From an uncultured Lachnospiraceae bacterium (lineage in GTDB: Bacteria; Bacillota; Clostridia; Lachnospirales; Lachnospiraceae): 64,000 bases of DNA. Under the pieces are notes generated by a model. The model worked only from the letters and a program-made list of their open reading frames with translations. It was not told where the DNA came from and made no database searches. A program made the position numbers and the translations under genes. Positions within the stretch are counted from its first letter, which is position 1, and each line of letters begins with the position of its first letter. The stretch spans positions 1 to 64,000 of the forward strand of contig CATJBQ010000250.1 of assembly GCA_949738465.1 (NCBI GenBank). The letters run 5' to 3'. Shown here piece after piece: positions 17,123 through 25,574 of the stretch.

Positions 17123-18001
17123 CTATAAGGTTCCTTTAAGCTTCGGATCCAGCACGTCCCGCAGAGCGTCCCCACATACGTTGAACGCCCAGACCGTCAG
17201 TACAATAAAAATACCAGGCGCAATTGCCACACAGGGGTTCATACTCAGCCACTCGTATCCATTGCTGACCATTCCTCCCCAGGACGCCGTGGGCGGGTTG
17301 ATTCCCATCGCCAGGTAGCTGAGACTGGCCTCTGTCAGGATCGCATCCCCCAGGTTCATGGTCATCATGACCAGGTTGGAGGACAGGCAGTTTTTCAAAA
17401 TGTGCTTTACCGCAATCTGAAACCGCGATGCGCCATAGATCCTCCCGGCCGTAATATAGTCCAGCTTTTTTACGCTCAGCACGCTGCCCCGGGTGACTCT
17501 GGCATAGCGGGGGATCATGGAAATGCCGATGCAGAAAATGATATTTCCAAGCCCCTTCCCCAGGGCACTGCCCAGAAACAGCGCCAGGATAACGATTGGA
17601 ACGGCCAGCATAGCATCCATAATACGCATAATCACGCTGTCCACAATTCCTTCCATATATCCGGCGATCAGCCCCAAGGCCATCCCCAGCACACCGGCTA
17701 CCAGGGTGGAAGCCAGCCCCACCAGCAGGGATACGCGCGTACCGTACAGGATCCGTGTCAGCACGTCGCGCCCCAGGTCATCCGTCCCAAGCCAGTGGGA
17801 GATGTCAGGATGCCTTAATACCTCCTTCAGGGAGGACAGGTTGGGATCATAGGGACTTAAAACAGGAACCAGCAGGGCCAGAAGGATCATCGCCACAATA
17901 ATGATAAATCCAAAAATGACCAGCTTTCTTGAAAAAAATACCCCTGCAAATTCCTGCATCCTTTTTGCTGTTGTATGTTGTTTTCCTTTCTGTACTTCCA
18001 T
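17123..18001 (-). CDS. Oligopeptide/dipeptide-type ABC permease, OppC/DppC family
   Basis: 292 residues from ATG 18001 (GGGAGGTGTGGGT before it). An N-terminal membrane helix (LVIFGFIIIVAMILLALLVP) and the HPDISHWLGTDDLGRDVLTR segment typical of OppC are followed by about five further helices. The ATPase-coupling loop has YITAGRIYGASRFQIAVKHI. It sits 15 nt upstream of the ATPase gene and 12 nt after the OppB stop, so it is cotranscribed. Forms the membrane channel with OppB. Confidence 0.92.
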   Translation of the reverse strand: MEVQKGKQHTTAKRMQEFAGVFFSRKLVIFGFIIIVAMILLALLVPVLSPYDPNLSSLKEVLRHPDISHWLGTDDLGRDVLTRILYGTRVSLLVGLASTLVAGVLGMALGLIAGYMEGIVDSVIMRIMDAMLAVPIVILALFLGSALGKGLGNIIFCIGISMIPRYARVTRGSVLSVKKLDYITAGRIYGASRFQIAVKHILKNCLSSNLVMMTMNLGDAILTEASLSYLAMGINPPTASWGGMVSNGYEWLSMNPCVAIAPGIFIVLTVWAFNVCGDALRDVLDPKLKGTL

Positions 18002-18013
18002 ACCCACACCTCC

Positions 18014-18958
18014 CTACTTCACACGAATTCTCGGGTCAATGTAGCCATACAAAATGTCCACAATCAAATTACTGCCCAGTGCAAACAATGACATAATCAA
18101 AATGATATCCTGTACCAGGATATAATCCACGTTCAGAATTGCCGTCAGAAGCAGGGAACCGATTCCCGGTATACAGAACACCTGTTCTACCAACACCGTG
18201 CCGCCCAGCAGGTTTCCAATGGACATGCCAAGAACCGTCACCAGCGGGATCAGCGCGTTATGCAGCGCATGCACCAGCATAATGGTCCGCTCCTTCAGAC
18301 CCTTCGAGCGCGCCGTGCGGATAAAATCCTGGTTGATTACCTCCAGCATGGCAGACCTCGTCTGCCTGGCATAATAGGCAATGGATCCCAGGGACAAGAC
18401 CAGAACCGGCATCACCAGCTTCCTGACGCCCAGGGTGAAATCCTCCGTCAGCGGCGTATAGCCCTGCACCGGCAGCAGCTTACATTTCAAAGCCAGGATG
18501 TATACAAATAAAATGGCAAGCCAGAAGGCCGGTGTCGCCATCCCGATATTGGCGCATCCGGAAACCAGGGAATCGATCCACCCGTTCCGCTTCACGGCCG
18601 CGATAATGCCCAGAAGCACTCCCAGGATCACGGAAATAACCAGCGACGGAATCGTCACGGAAAGCGTCGCCACAATCCGGTCTGGAAGCAGGGTAGTAAT
18701 ATCTGTGGCAAAACAGATGGATCTCCCCCATTCGCCTGTCACAATCCCCCGCAGCCATTTTACATATTGAACCAGCACCGGCTGGTCAAAGCCAAACACT
18801 TCCGTATAATATTCGATCTGCTCCGTCGTGGCGCCGTCTCCCAGATACAGTCTGATGGGATTTCCCGGTATCGAATGCATAACGAGAAAAATCAGCAGTG
18901 TAACAATCAGCAGGACAATCACGCTTTGCGCCACTCGTTTTACAATATAACGTCCCAT
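18014..18958 (-). CDS. Oligopeptide/dipeptide-type ABC permease, OppB/DppB family
   Basis: 314 residues from ATG 18958, preceded by GGAGGAAACCTT; the frame extends further upstream but without a site and with non-family sequence. Six membrane helices. Family segments include MHSIPGNPIRLYLGDGATTE near the N-terminus, WGRSICFATDITTLLPDRI, the coupling loop with DFIRTARSKGLKERTIMLVH and the C-terminal YGYIDPRIRVK. Partner of the OppC-type permease immediately downstream. Confidence 0.92.
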   Translation of the reverse strand: MGRYIVKRVAQSVIVLLIVTLLIFLVMHSIPGNPIRLYLGDGATTEQIEYYTEVFGFDQPVLVQYVKWLRGIVTGEWGRSICFATDITTLLPDRIVATLSVTIPSLVISVILGVLLGIIAAVKRNGWIDSLVSGCANIGMATPAFWLAILFVYILALKCKLLPVQGYTPLTEDFTLGVRKLVMPVLVLSLGSIAYYARQTRSAMLEVINQDFIRTARSKGLKERTIMLVHALHNALIPLVTVLGMSIGNLLGGTVLVEQVFCIPGIGSLLLTAILNVDYILVQDIILIMSLFALGSNLIVDILYGYIDPRIRVK

Positions 18959-19089
18959 AAGGTTTCCTCCAAATTCCAGCTTCCGCAGGTCTCTTTTGTA
19001 AAAAGGGGCCGTACACCAGACTGGTGCGCGGCTCCCTTTTTCATCCAAGAATGCCATCCGTATCTTTGTTGCGAATTGTTCGTCTTTCT

Positions 19090-20733
19090 CTACTTTGCGT
19101 CCATCCAGGTGTCGGCGGGCTCCCATGCAGACGCATGATAGAATCCCCACTGGCAATCATGCACATTTTCGTATACAAAGGTTGCCAGCGGCTCCGTATA
19201 GAGCGGCAGTCCGAAAAGCGCATACTCGTCATATACTTTTTCCTGCAGGGACCAGGAAAGCTGCTGCTTCGTCTCCTCATCCTTCGCCGTCTTGATCTGT
19301 TCCAGGATGTCCAGGCAATCCTGGGGATGGAGAATCGCCGGTGCATAATAGGCTCCGTCTGCCAGCAGATGACGGCTCATATACAGGCTTAAGTCCGGCG
19401 TAATGGTAAAGTAATGGAACATTAAGCCATCCCAGCCATTGACCATCATATCGGAAAGCTTGTTGTCGTCGATCTGCTCCACCGCCGCACGGATGCCAAC
19501 TGCATCCAGATATTCGGAAATGGATACGGCATAGCCGTCGCTGCGTTCTGTGTACAGGACGGTATCGAAACCGTCCCCATAGCCAGCCTCTGCCAGAAGC
19601 GCTTTTGCCTTTTCCGGGTCATAAGCGTAACCCTTCACATTGGGCGACCAGGTGGAAGCGCCCTCCACGGCCCACTGATTGATCTTCTGCTGGTATCCGA
19701 AGCCGATGCCTTCGACCAGAGTGTCTACATCCACCGCATAGCACATTGCCTGGCGCACCTTCGCATCCGCCCAGGGAGAATTCTCTGCCGCGCTGCTGCA
19801 GATAAGGCCCGTTCCCTCACAGCCAATTCCGGTAAGATTTGAAAGCTTTGTAAAGCCCATGGAATCCAATTCCATATTGACACGGGTGTAATCACAGTGT
19901 GCCAGAATATCAATCTCCCGATTCTTAAACGCGTTTAAGAGCGTTGTGGAATCCTCAATAATCTGCATATCGATTCCGTCCAGATAAGGCCTGCCCTCCT
20001 CAAAGTAATTCTCATTCTTCTCGTAGGAAATGCATACCCCTTTCTCCCACTCCTTTAATACGAAGGGGCCGGTACCCACCGGATTCTCCCGGGCCCATTC
20101 CACACCGTTTTCCTGCACTGCCGTGGGAGACATGTAGTAAACCATGTAGCCAATGCTGTTCAGGGCGGAAGAATTCCAACTGCTCAGATGAATAACTACC
20201 GTGCTTTCATCCGGCGTCTCAATGGATTCTACCTCGGCCGTCTCGCTCCGCTTTGCCTCCACGTACTGCTCGATGTTCCATTTTACCGCTTCGGCGTTAA
20301 AGGGTGTCCCGTCGCTGAAGGTAACGCCCTCCCGCAGCTTGAAGGTCAGTGTCTTCGATTCATAATCCGACGACCACTCCGTGGCAAGATCCTCGCACAG
20401 CGCGCCTGTTTCATCGTAATTGCACAAGGAATTGAAATTCAGCCTCAGATATTGAATGTTGGTATTGGAGCCACATTCCGGCGTATACCCCAGCACGGAG
20501 GGCGATAAGTAGCTGCCCACCTTCAGCACACCGCCATACACCGGCTCCCCGGACGCGGGTTCCTTCTCGTCCGTATCTGCCTGTCCCTGATCCTCCGTCT
20601 CCGCGGGCGGCTGCTGTTCTTCCTTCGGATTCCCTTCCTGGTTTCCTTCCGCGGGCTTCTGGGGCTGTTCGCCTCCACATGCGCTCAATGCCATCGCCGC
20701 AGCCAATACAAGTACTAAAAACCTTTTTTTCAT
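19090..20733 (-). CDS. Peptide/opine-type solute-binding lipoprotein (SBP_bac_5 family)
   Basis: 547 residues from ATG 20733 (AAGGAGGACAAC before it). A lipoprotein signal peptide ends in the lipobox LSAC, followed by a long Gln/Glu/Pro-rich linker and a family 5 binding domain (VTFSDGTPFNAEAVKWNIEQ, VGTGPFVLKEWEKG, QAMCYAVDVDTLVEGIGF, YAYDPEKAKALLAEAGYGDG). It delivers ligand to the OppB-OppC-OppDF transporter encoded just downstream. Family 5 proteins bind peptides, nickel or sugar-amino-acid conjugates such as opines. In this context a glycated amino acid or peptide is plausible. Confidence 0.92.
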   Translation of the reverse strand: MKKRFLVLVLAAAMALSACGGEQPQKPAEGNQEGNPKEEQQPPAETEDQGQADTDEKEPASGEPVYGGVLKVGSYLSPSVLGYTPECGSNTNIQYLRLNFNSLCNYDETGALCEDLATEWSSDYESKTLTFKLREGVTFSDGTPFNAEAVKWNIEQYVEAKRSETAEVESIETPDESTVVIHLSSWNSSALNSIGYMVYYMSPTAVQENGVEWARENPVGTGPFVLKEWEKGVCISYEKNENYFEEGRPYLDGIDMQIIEDSTTLLNAFKNREIDILAHCDYTRVNMELDSMGFTKLSNLTGIGCEGTGLICSSAAENSPWADAKVRQAMCYAVDVDTLVEGIGFGYQQKINQWAVEGASTWSPNVKGYAYDPEKAKALLAEAGYGDGFDTVLYTERSDGYAVSISEYLDAVGIRAAVEQIDDNKLSDMMVNGWDGLMFHYFTITPDLSLYMSRHLLADGAYYAPAILHPQDCLDILEQIKTAKDEETKQQLSWSLQEKVYDEYALFGLPLYTEPLATFVYENVHDCQWGFYHASAWEPADTWMDAK

Positions 20734-20790
20734 GTTGTCCTCCTTCTCTTTCGGGCGTATGCCGTATGTAATCTGACCGCTCTGTCTCAT

Positions 20791-20846
20791 TTGGTCTAAA
20801 ATTATTTTAATATCATCTATATAATATGTCAACAATTTTGAACCAA
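20791..20846 (-). promoter_or_regulatory. Promoter of the Opp operon flanked by inverted operator half-sites
   Basis: Minus strand TTGACA (20827-20832), exactly 17 nt, TAAAAT (20804-20809): a near-ideal sigma-A promoter about 70 nt before the lipoprotein gene. It is bracketed by an inverted pair, TTGGTCTAAAATT (20791-20803, plus strand) and AATTTTGAACCAA (20834-20846). The arms match except at two positions. GGTCTA-type palindromes are typical of HutC-subfamily GntR regulators, four of which are encoded nearby. Repression by one of them is a reasonable inference. The rest of the 310-nt gap up to 21043 shows nothing else. Confidence 0.7.
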
Positions 20847-21043
20847 TTTGCTCCTCTGGACAAAACAGGCGACTATACAAAATAGACAATCGCGTTTTCC
20901 TTGTGATTGCAGGCTTTTCGCCGTTTTGTTCTTTTATTTCCGGAAAAATTGTGAATAATTTTGTTAATTTTCACTATGAGTGGTTTAAGAATTATATTGA
21001 CTTGTATGGTGTTCATCTTGCGACGGCTTCGTGGTTATCGATT

Positions 21044-21868
21044 TTACCAGGCCCCCAGACACTCCCGCACCCGCTCCAGCGCCCGCCCGGCATACAGAGA
21101 CGGCTCGTTCAGATACGCCGTAACCAGTTCTATGGTTGCCCTTTTGTCGTACCCATACCGCCTCATTTCAGCCAGAAGCTCCGGCAGCGGCATCCGTCCT
21201 TCCCCCGGCAGCAAATGGGTCTCATCGGTTCCATTACTGTCCACCAGGTGGAGATGCTGCATATCAGATCCCAGTTTTGTCAGATAATCCACCACCGGCT
21301 CCCCCTCCACAAAGGGAACTGCCACGTCGCACATCCCCGAAAGATACGGGGAATGGATCCGTTCCAGAATTCCGGCCAGGCAATTGGCGCTGGTACATAC
21401 GTTCGTCTCAAAATGTGTCAATGGCTCCAGCAGGATCTTATGATCCAGCTTTTCGGCCTTTTTGCATAAGCGAAGCAGCGACCGGTCCAGCCGGGTCCGG
21501 ATCTCTGTCTCCGTAGCCGTATTCCCCGCATGCCCCGCGGAGATCAGCGTATACTCCGCTCCCAGGGCTTTTCCCATCTCCAGGGCCGTCTCCAGGTACA
21601 GCATCGCATCCTCCCACTGACAGGCGCTTCCCATCATATAATTATAAGGATAGCCGTTATGCTCCGGCGTATACACCGCCACCGGCATTTCGTATCGGTC
21701 CACAAAAGTTAAAACTTCCTTTAATTCTCCCTTTTGCAAGTCAAAAGCAAAAGCGTGGGGCCTTCCGCCCAACAGTTCAATATAGTCATATCCAAATCTC
21801 TTTGCATCCGCAAAAGCTTTCTCCAGAGGATACCGCTGATATCCGCTGGTAAACATTCCGATCTCCAT
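21044..21868 (-). CDS. frlC: Fructoselysine 3-epimerase-like TIM-barrel protein
   Basis: 274 residues from ATG 21868 (GAAGGAAATTC before it). Strong similarity along its length to E. coli FrlC: IGMFTSGYQRYPLEKAF at the N-terminus, LLGGRPHAFAFDL, YTPEHNGYPYNYMMG, EYTLISAGHAGNTAT, ILLEPLTHFETNVC and HLHLVDSNGTDETHLLPGEG. FrlC interconverts psicoselysine and fructoselysine. The metal-binding Glu, Asp and His residues of the xylose-isomerase-like fold lie in the LLEPLT and LHLVDS segments. It follows frlD with a 29-nt gap and ends the frl run before the Opp promoter. Confidence 0.92.
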   Translation of the reverse strand: MEIGMFTSGYQRYPLEKAFADAKRFGYDYIELLGGRPHAFAFDLQKGELKEVLTFVDRYEMPVAVYTPEHNGYPYNYMMGSACQWEDAMLYLETALEMGKALGAEYTLISAGHAGNTATETEIRTRLDRSLLRLCKKAEKLDHKILLEPLTHFETNVCTSANCLAGILERIHSPYLSGMCDVAVPFVEGEPVVDYLTKLGSDMQHLHLVDSNGTDETHLLPGEGRMPLPELLAEMRRYGYDKRATIELVTAYLNEPSLYAGRALERVRECLGAW

Positions 21869-21897
21869 TGAATTTCCTTCTTCCTTTCCGCGATATT

Positions 21898-22695
21898 CTA
21901 CCAGGCCCCAACGTACTGCAATGTGACGCTGCTGCTTTTTGCCCCCTGCTTCATGCAGTCCTCTAATTCCTTCCCTTCCAGAATTCCCACCAGGAAGCCG
22001 GCAATATAGCTGTCCCCGGCTCCCATGGTATCCGCCACGGGACAGGGAACGATCCCGCACCGGAGAAATTCCTTTCCGTCAAAGGCAACGCTGCCCTTTT
22101 CCCCCAGCGTCACAACCACCACCCGAGGCCCCCGGGCCTGCATTTTTTTCATGAATTCCTGCAGTTCCTTCTCCTCCCCCTCATCATAAGAGAAAAACGC
22201 GTAATCCACAAAGGGCAGCGCCTCCTCCACCCGTTCATCCGTCAGCTTCGTTGCAAAATCAAAGGCCACCGGAACACCTCTTGCCTTTATTTTGGGAAGC
22301 TCCCCCTCGATCTTTCCCCAGATTCCGGTCACCACCAGATCATGGCTGCACAGGAAATCAAGATCATTCTGCCGCAGGGCAAACTCCGCAAGGACGCCCT
22401 CCTCATACTCTCCTAAAATCCGTTCCCCGTCCTTGATTTCCACATGCGTGACGGCCGTGTGCCCAAAGGCCACCCGGATATGGGAGGTGTCAACGCCCTT
22501 CTCCGCAAGCGCCGCAATCATCTGCTGCCCGTAAGGGTCGCTTCCCACCACGCCGGTATAAGACGCCGTACATCCCAGCCGTGCGGCATACACAGCCACA
22601 TTCACCGGATTTCCTCCCGGGAACGCCTCCTTCTGTGCGTCATAAACGTCCATGCAGTTATCGCCTGCACATGCAATTCTGATATTACTTCTCAT
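21898..22695 (-). CDS. frlD: Fructoselysine 6-kinase-like PfkB-family kinase
   Basis: 265 residues from ATG 22695 (GGAGGAGCAGC before it). Ribokinase/PfkB fold closely resembling FrlD: ACAGDNCMDVYDAQKEAFPG, GGNPVNVAVYAARLGC, TAVTHVEIKDGERILGEYEE, and the catalytic Asp region VADTMGAGDSYIAGFLVG. It ends QYVGAW where E. coli FrlD ends YHGAW. The enzyme would phosphorylate the C6 hydroxyl of a fructosamine so that an SIS deglycase can cleave it. It overlaps the upstream SIS gene by 11 nt, so the two are translationally coupled. Confidence 0.93.
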   Translation of the reverse strand: MRSNIRIACAGDNCMDVYDAQKEAFPGGNPVNVAVYAARLGCTASYTGVVGSDPYGQQMIAALAEKGVDTSHIRVAFGHTAVTHVEIKDGERILGEYEEGVLAEFALRQNDLDFLCSHDLVVTGIWGKIEGELPKIKARGVPVAFDFATKLTDERVEEALPFVDYAFFSYDEGEEKELQEFMKKMQARGPRVVVVTLGEKGSVAFDGKEFLRCGIVPCPVADTMGAGDSYIAGFLVGILEGKELEDCMKQGAKSSSVTLQYVGAW

Positions 22696-23776
22696 GCTGC
22701 TCCTCCGTTTTGTCATTTATTTTATAAGTAATCTGCCGTTCCATTTCCAGGAAAAGGGGATGCTCCCTCCAGCGGTCCAGATCCGTGGGAATCCAATAGG
22801 AAAGGCACTGAAAGCAAACCACATCACAAAGAGGACGCACCTGTGCCAGAATTCCATCATCCGCTTCCTCCCGGTCCTCTCCCTTTGCCAGAATGCCCGA
22901 AGGCCCCAGAAGATATACCTTGTCCGTAATAACCTGCAGGGCATGGAAAATCTCTCTGACCCGCTCGCCGGCCTCATCGCCATTATCCAGCAAAAACACC
23001 GTATACTCCGGCGTCAATTGTATATTGGGACCATGAAGAAATTCCTCTATCTCACAGGCCATCACCGGAATTCTGACCGTTTCCCCAAGCTTCAGCGCCC
23101 CTTCCAATGCCGTGCCATAATTCGCCCCGGCTCCACAAATAAACGCCTTGGAAAGGGACAGCATTTCCTTTTGATGGCTTTTGTAAAAATTCTCCGCCCT
23201 CTGGTACATCGCCCGGTTCTGGTATGCGGCGCCCTTAAGCTCATTAATTTTCTCCCGATAGGCCGCATCATCGATCTGCCCGGATGCCAGGCCCGTTTCT
23301 AAGGCAAAAAGCATCAGGAATAACGCCAGGGTCACATACCCGATGGTCACATATCCCACCGTCTCCTGTCCCACGCCATAATCCACACAGCAGTCTGCCG
23401 CCTCTCCTGCCGCTCCGGGGTTTCCCGTCACCAAAATGGTTTCCCGCCCCTCCTGCCGGAATTTCTGCATCGCATTGCGGATGTTCGAGCTCCTCCCGCT
23501 CTGGGAAATAAAGAAATAGAAGTAATCCCATCGGATTTCTTCGTAATACCGAAAAGAATAAGGCATATAAATCCGGACCTGTACGCCTAAGCATTTCTCC
23601 ATATAGGGTCTGGCCGATACCGCCCCATGATAGGAAGAACCGGAGGCGATCAATCCGATCCTCCGATTCCCATTCTCCCTGTATTTTTCCACCAGAGGCT
23701 TTACAAGCTCCCTGGCATTTGCAATATTCTCCAAAAGCTGTTCCGGCTCCTTCTTGATATAATCGATCATTTTCAT
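22685..23776 (-). CDS. SIS-domain sugar isomerase/deglycase, GlmS/AgaS/GfrF-like
   Basis: 363 residues from ATG 23776 (CGGAGGCGACGG upstream). Two SIS domains: RRIGLIASGSSYHGAVSARP with FISQSGRSSNIRNAMQKFR, then AFICGAGANYGTALEGALKL with IEEFLHGPNIQLTPEYTVF. The HGP motif before the second domain's end resembles the glucosamine-6-phosphate synthase isomerase fold. It differs in type from the two FrlB-like copies. Bacterial glucoselysine systems use two different SIS deglycases, so a second substrate isomer is one explanation. Coupled to frlD. Confidence 0.82.
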   Translation of the reverse strand: MKMIDYIKKEPEQLLENIANARELVKPLVEKYRENGNRRIGLIASGSSYHGAVSARPYMEKCLGVQVRIYMPYSFRYYEEIRWDYFYFFISQSGRSSNIRNAMQKFRQEGRETILVTGNPGAAGEAADCCVDYGVGQETVGYVTIGYVTLALFLMLFALETGLASGQIDDAAYREKINELKGAAYQNRAMYQRAENFYKSHQKEMLSLSKAFICGAGANYGTALEGALKLGETVRIPVMACEIEEFLHGPNIQLTPEYTVFLLDNGDEAGERVREIFHALQVITDKVYLLGPSGILAKGEDREEADDGILAQVRPLCDVVCFQCLSYWIPTDLDRWREHPLFLEMERQITYKINDKTEEQHEK

Positions 23777-23809
23777 CTGTCCGTCGCCTCCGATTCCATG
23801 CCCCATACG

Positions 23810-24805
23810 CTAATAATCCAGTCTCCGGTAATAACGGCGGATCTCCATGGGATGGCAGTTCAGCCGTTCCAGATGGGCATCGATCCGCTGGGTGACGGCA
23901 TGCATCACAAGATGGGACAAGGCTCCCCGGAACTGCGGGCTGATCCCCGGCAATTCATAATCCTTCGTATCAATAATCGTGTAATTCGCGCAGACGCGGG
24001 GTAAAAAGGCGGCCACACGCTCACTTAAGCACCGCTGGGAATCCTCGCCCACAAACACCGTCACCGCCGTATCCCGGTCAATGATCTCCAGCATTCCGTG
24101 GAAAAATTCCGCACTGTGGATGGACCTGGTCCGGATCCAGTGCTGTTCCTCCCAATAACACATGGCATAAGAATAGGTCGCCCCATACTGGTTGCCGGCT
24201 CCCACAAAATAATGGATCGCATCATCCTTATGCTTCCTGGCAAATTCCTCCCCCAGCGCATCGGCCCTCTTCTCCACTTCCGCCAGATCAACGGCCAGAT
24301 GCTCCTCCAGCTCCCGGTAAAACCGGTCGTATTCCGGAAATTCGCCTGCCTGGTACATAAACCGGTCCGCCACCATGAAAAATTTCAACTGCTCGTTTCC
24401 GGGATACGCCACTTCATAATCCACCAGAGCCGCCAGCTCCGCCGTCTCCTCGTCGATAAAGCCTAAAACCTTTGCGCCCGCCTCCCGGGCTTTTTGGACC
24501 CCTTCCACCATTTCCACAGTATTGCCGGTTACGGAAGAGATCACCACAAGGCTCCCCGCCCCAATCCGCCGGTTTCCCGTGGCCAGATATTCGGCGGCAT
24601 TTTCCACAAAAAACGGCAGTTCTGATCTTTCCTTCATATGTACTTCCACCTGCAGACAGGAAGCATAGGTACCCCCGATTCCCAGCCAGCAGAGATTCCG
24701 GTATCCTTCCCGGCAGATTCCGTCTACGATCCCGTTAATTTTTTCACGAAGTTTCAGTGCTCCGTTTACACTGTCAATCTGTTTTTGTTCCTCGAATTTC
24801 AACAC
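23810..24805 (-). CDS. SIS-domain sugar-amine deglycase-like protein (FrlB family), copy 2
   Basis: 331 residues. It starts at GTG 24805, 8 nt after an AGGAGG box and inside the 3' end of the preceding GntR gene (32-nt overlap). Sequence is very like 14051-15046: NLCWLGIGGTYASCLQVEVH, VVISSVTGNTVEMVEGVQ, FVGAGNQYGATYSYAMCYWE, SIHSAEFFHGMLEIID and RRYYRRLDY at the end. Expected to cleave a phosphorylated Amadori compound into a sugar phosphate and a free amine. It is first of the block SIS, SIS, frlD, frlC. Confidence 0.86.
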   Translation of the reverse strand: MLKFEEQKQIDSVNGALKLREKINGIVDGICREGYRNLCWLGIGGTYASCLQVEVHMKERSELPFFVENAAEYLATGNRRIGAGSLVVISSVTGNTVEMVEGVQKAREAGAKVLGFIDEETAELAALVDYEVAYPGNEQLKFFMVADRFMYQAGEFPEYDRFYRELEEHLAVDLAEVEKRADALGEEFARKHKDDAIHYFVGAGNQYGATYSYAMCYWEEQHWIRTRSIHSAEFFHGMLEIIDRDTAVTVFVGEDSQRCLSERVAAFLPRVCANYTIIDTKDYELPGISPQFRGALSHLVMHAVTQRIDAHLERLNCHPMEIRRYYRRLDY

Positions 24806-25571
24806 TGTCAGTTCCTCCTAATTTCTCCGGGAGCTGCCAATCTGCCTGATTTTTATAAAAATTAACCGTATAGCCACACAGATCCTCTCTGGTATAGGTC
24901 CTTGTATATTCAATCGCCCGGTCATGGTTGTCATAACTGGTGCACTCAAACATAAAAACCGGCAGAGAAGCGTCAATCCCCAGCGCTCTCGCTCCTTTTT
25001 TATTCAAATGGGTAATATTTAACGTTTGAAACGCCTGCTTCAGTTCCACCCCGAAAAACTCATACGTCTCATAGATGGAAAACACAGCCAGATCCACATT
25101 GATCAATTCCGGAAGGATATACTCCGGGATATAAATATCCTCCAGGGAAAAAGGCGTATCCTCCACATAGCAGATCCGCTTGATATAGAAAACCGGTTCT
25201 TCCTCCCCAATTCCAAAAATTTTCGCAAAACGCCCCCCTGCCGGACGAAGGCTCTTGACCAGCACCTTGACCTTGGGGGTCTTATTTTTCCCGCGTATGG
25301 TTTTGGAAAAACCGTCCAGGGTATACAGATTCTGCTCCAGCTTCTCCCCCACCACAAATACGCCTTTGCCCTGTACCCGCCTAAGCAGCCCTTCCTTCAC
25401 CAGCGTGTCGATAGCGCTGCGCACTGTCAGGCGGTTGATGCCGTAGGTCTCAGCCAGGGCATTCTCCGACGGAATGGCCGTTCCCGGCAGAAACTCCTCC
25501 TCTTCGATTTTCGTCCGTATCACTTCCCGAAGCTGTAAATAAATCGGTGCGTTCTGGTTTCTTTTTTCCAT
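24774..25571 (-). CDS. GntR-family regulator with UTRA domain (second pair, member B)
   Basis: 265 residues from ATG 25571. Winged HTH with APIYLQLREVIRTKIEEEEF and ETYGINRLTVRSAIDTLVKE, then UTRA with FYIKRICYVEDTPFSLEDIY and SYDNHDRAIEYTRTYTRED. Closely related to 12502-13227. The C-terminus is about 25 residues longer and overlaps the start of the downstream SIS gene. It directly follows its A-type partner with a 3-nt gap. Probably senses an Amadori-derived metabolite. Confidence 0.88.
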   Translation of the reverse strand: MEKRNQNAPIYLQLREVIRTKIEEEEFLPGTAIPSENALAETYGINRLTVRSAIDTLVKEGLLRRVQGKGVFVVGEKLEQNLYTLDGFSKTIRGKNKTPKVKVLVKSLRPAGGRFAKIFGIGEEEPVFYIKRICYVEDTPFSLEDIYIPEYILPELINVDLAVFSIYETYEFFGVELKQAFQTLNITHLNKKGARALGIDASLPVFMFECTSYDNHDRAIEYTRTYTREDLCGYTVNFYKNQADWQLPEKLGGTDSVEIRGTKTD

Positions 25572-25574
25572 GTC

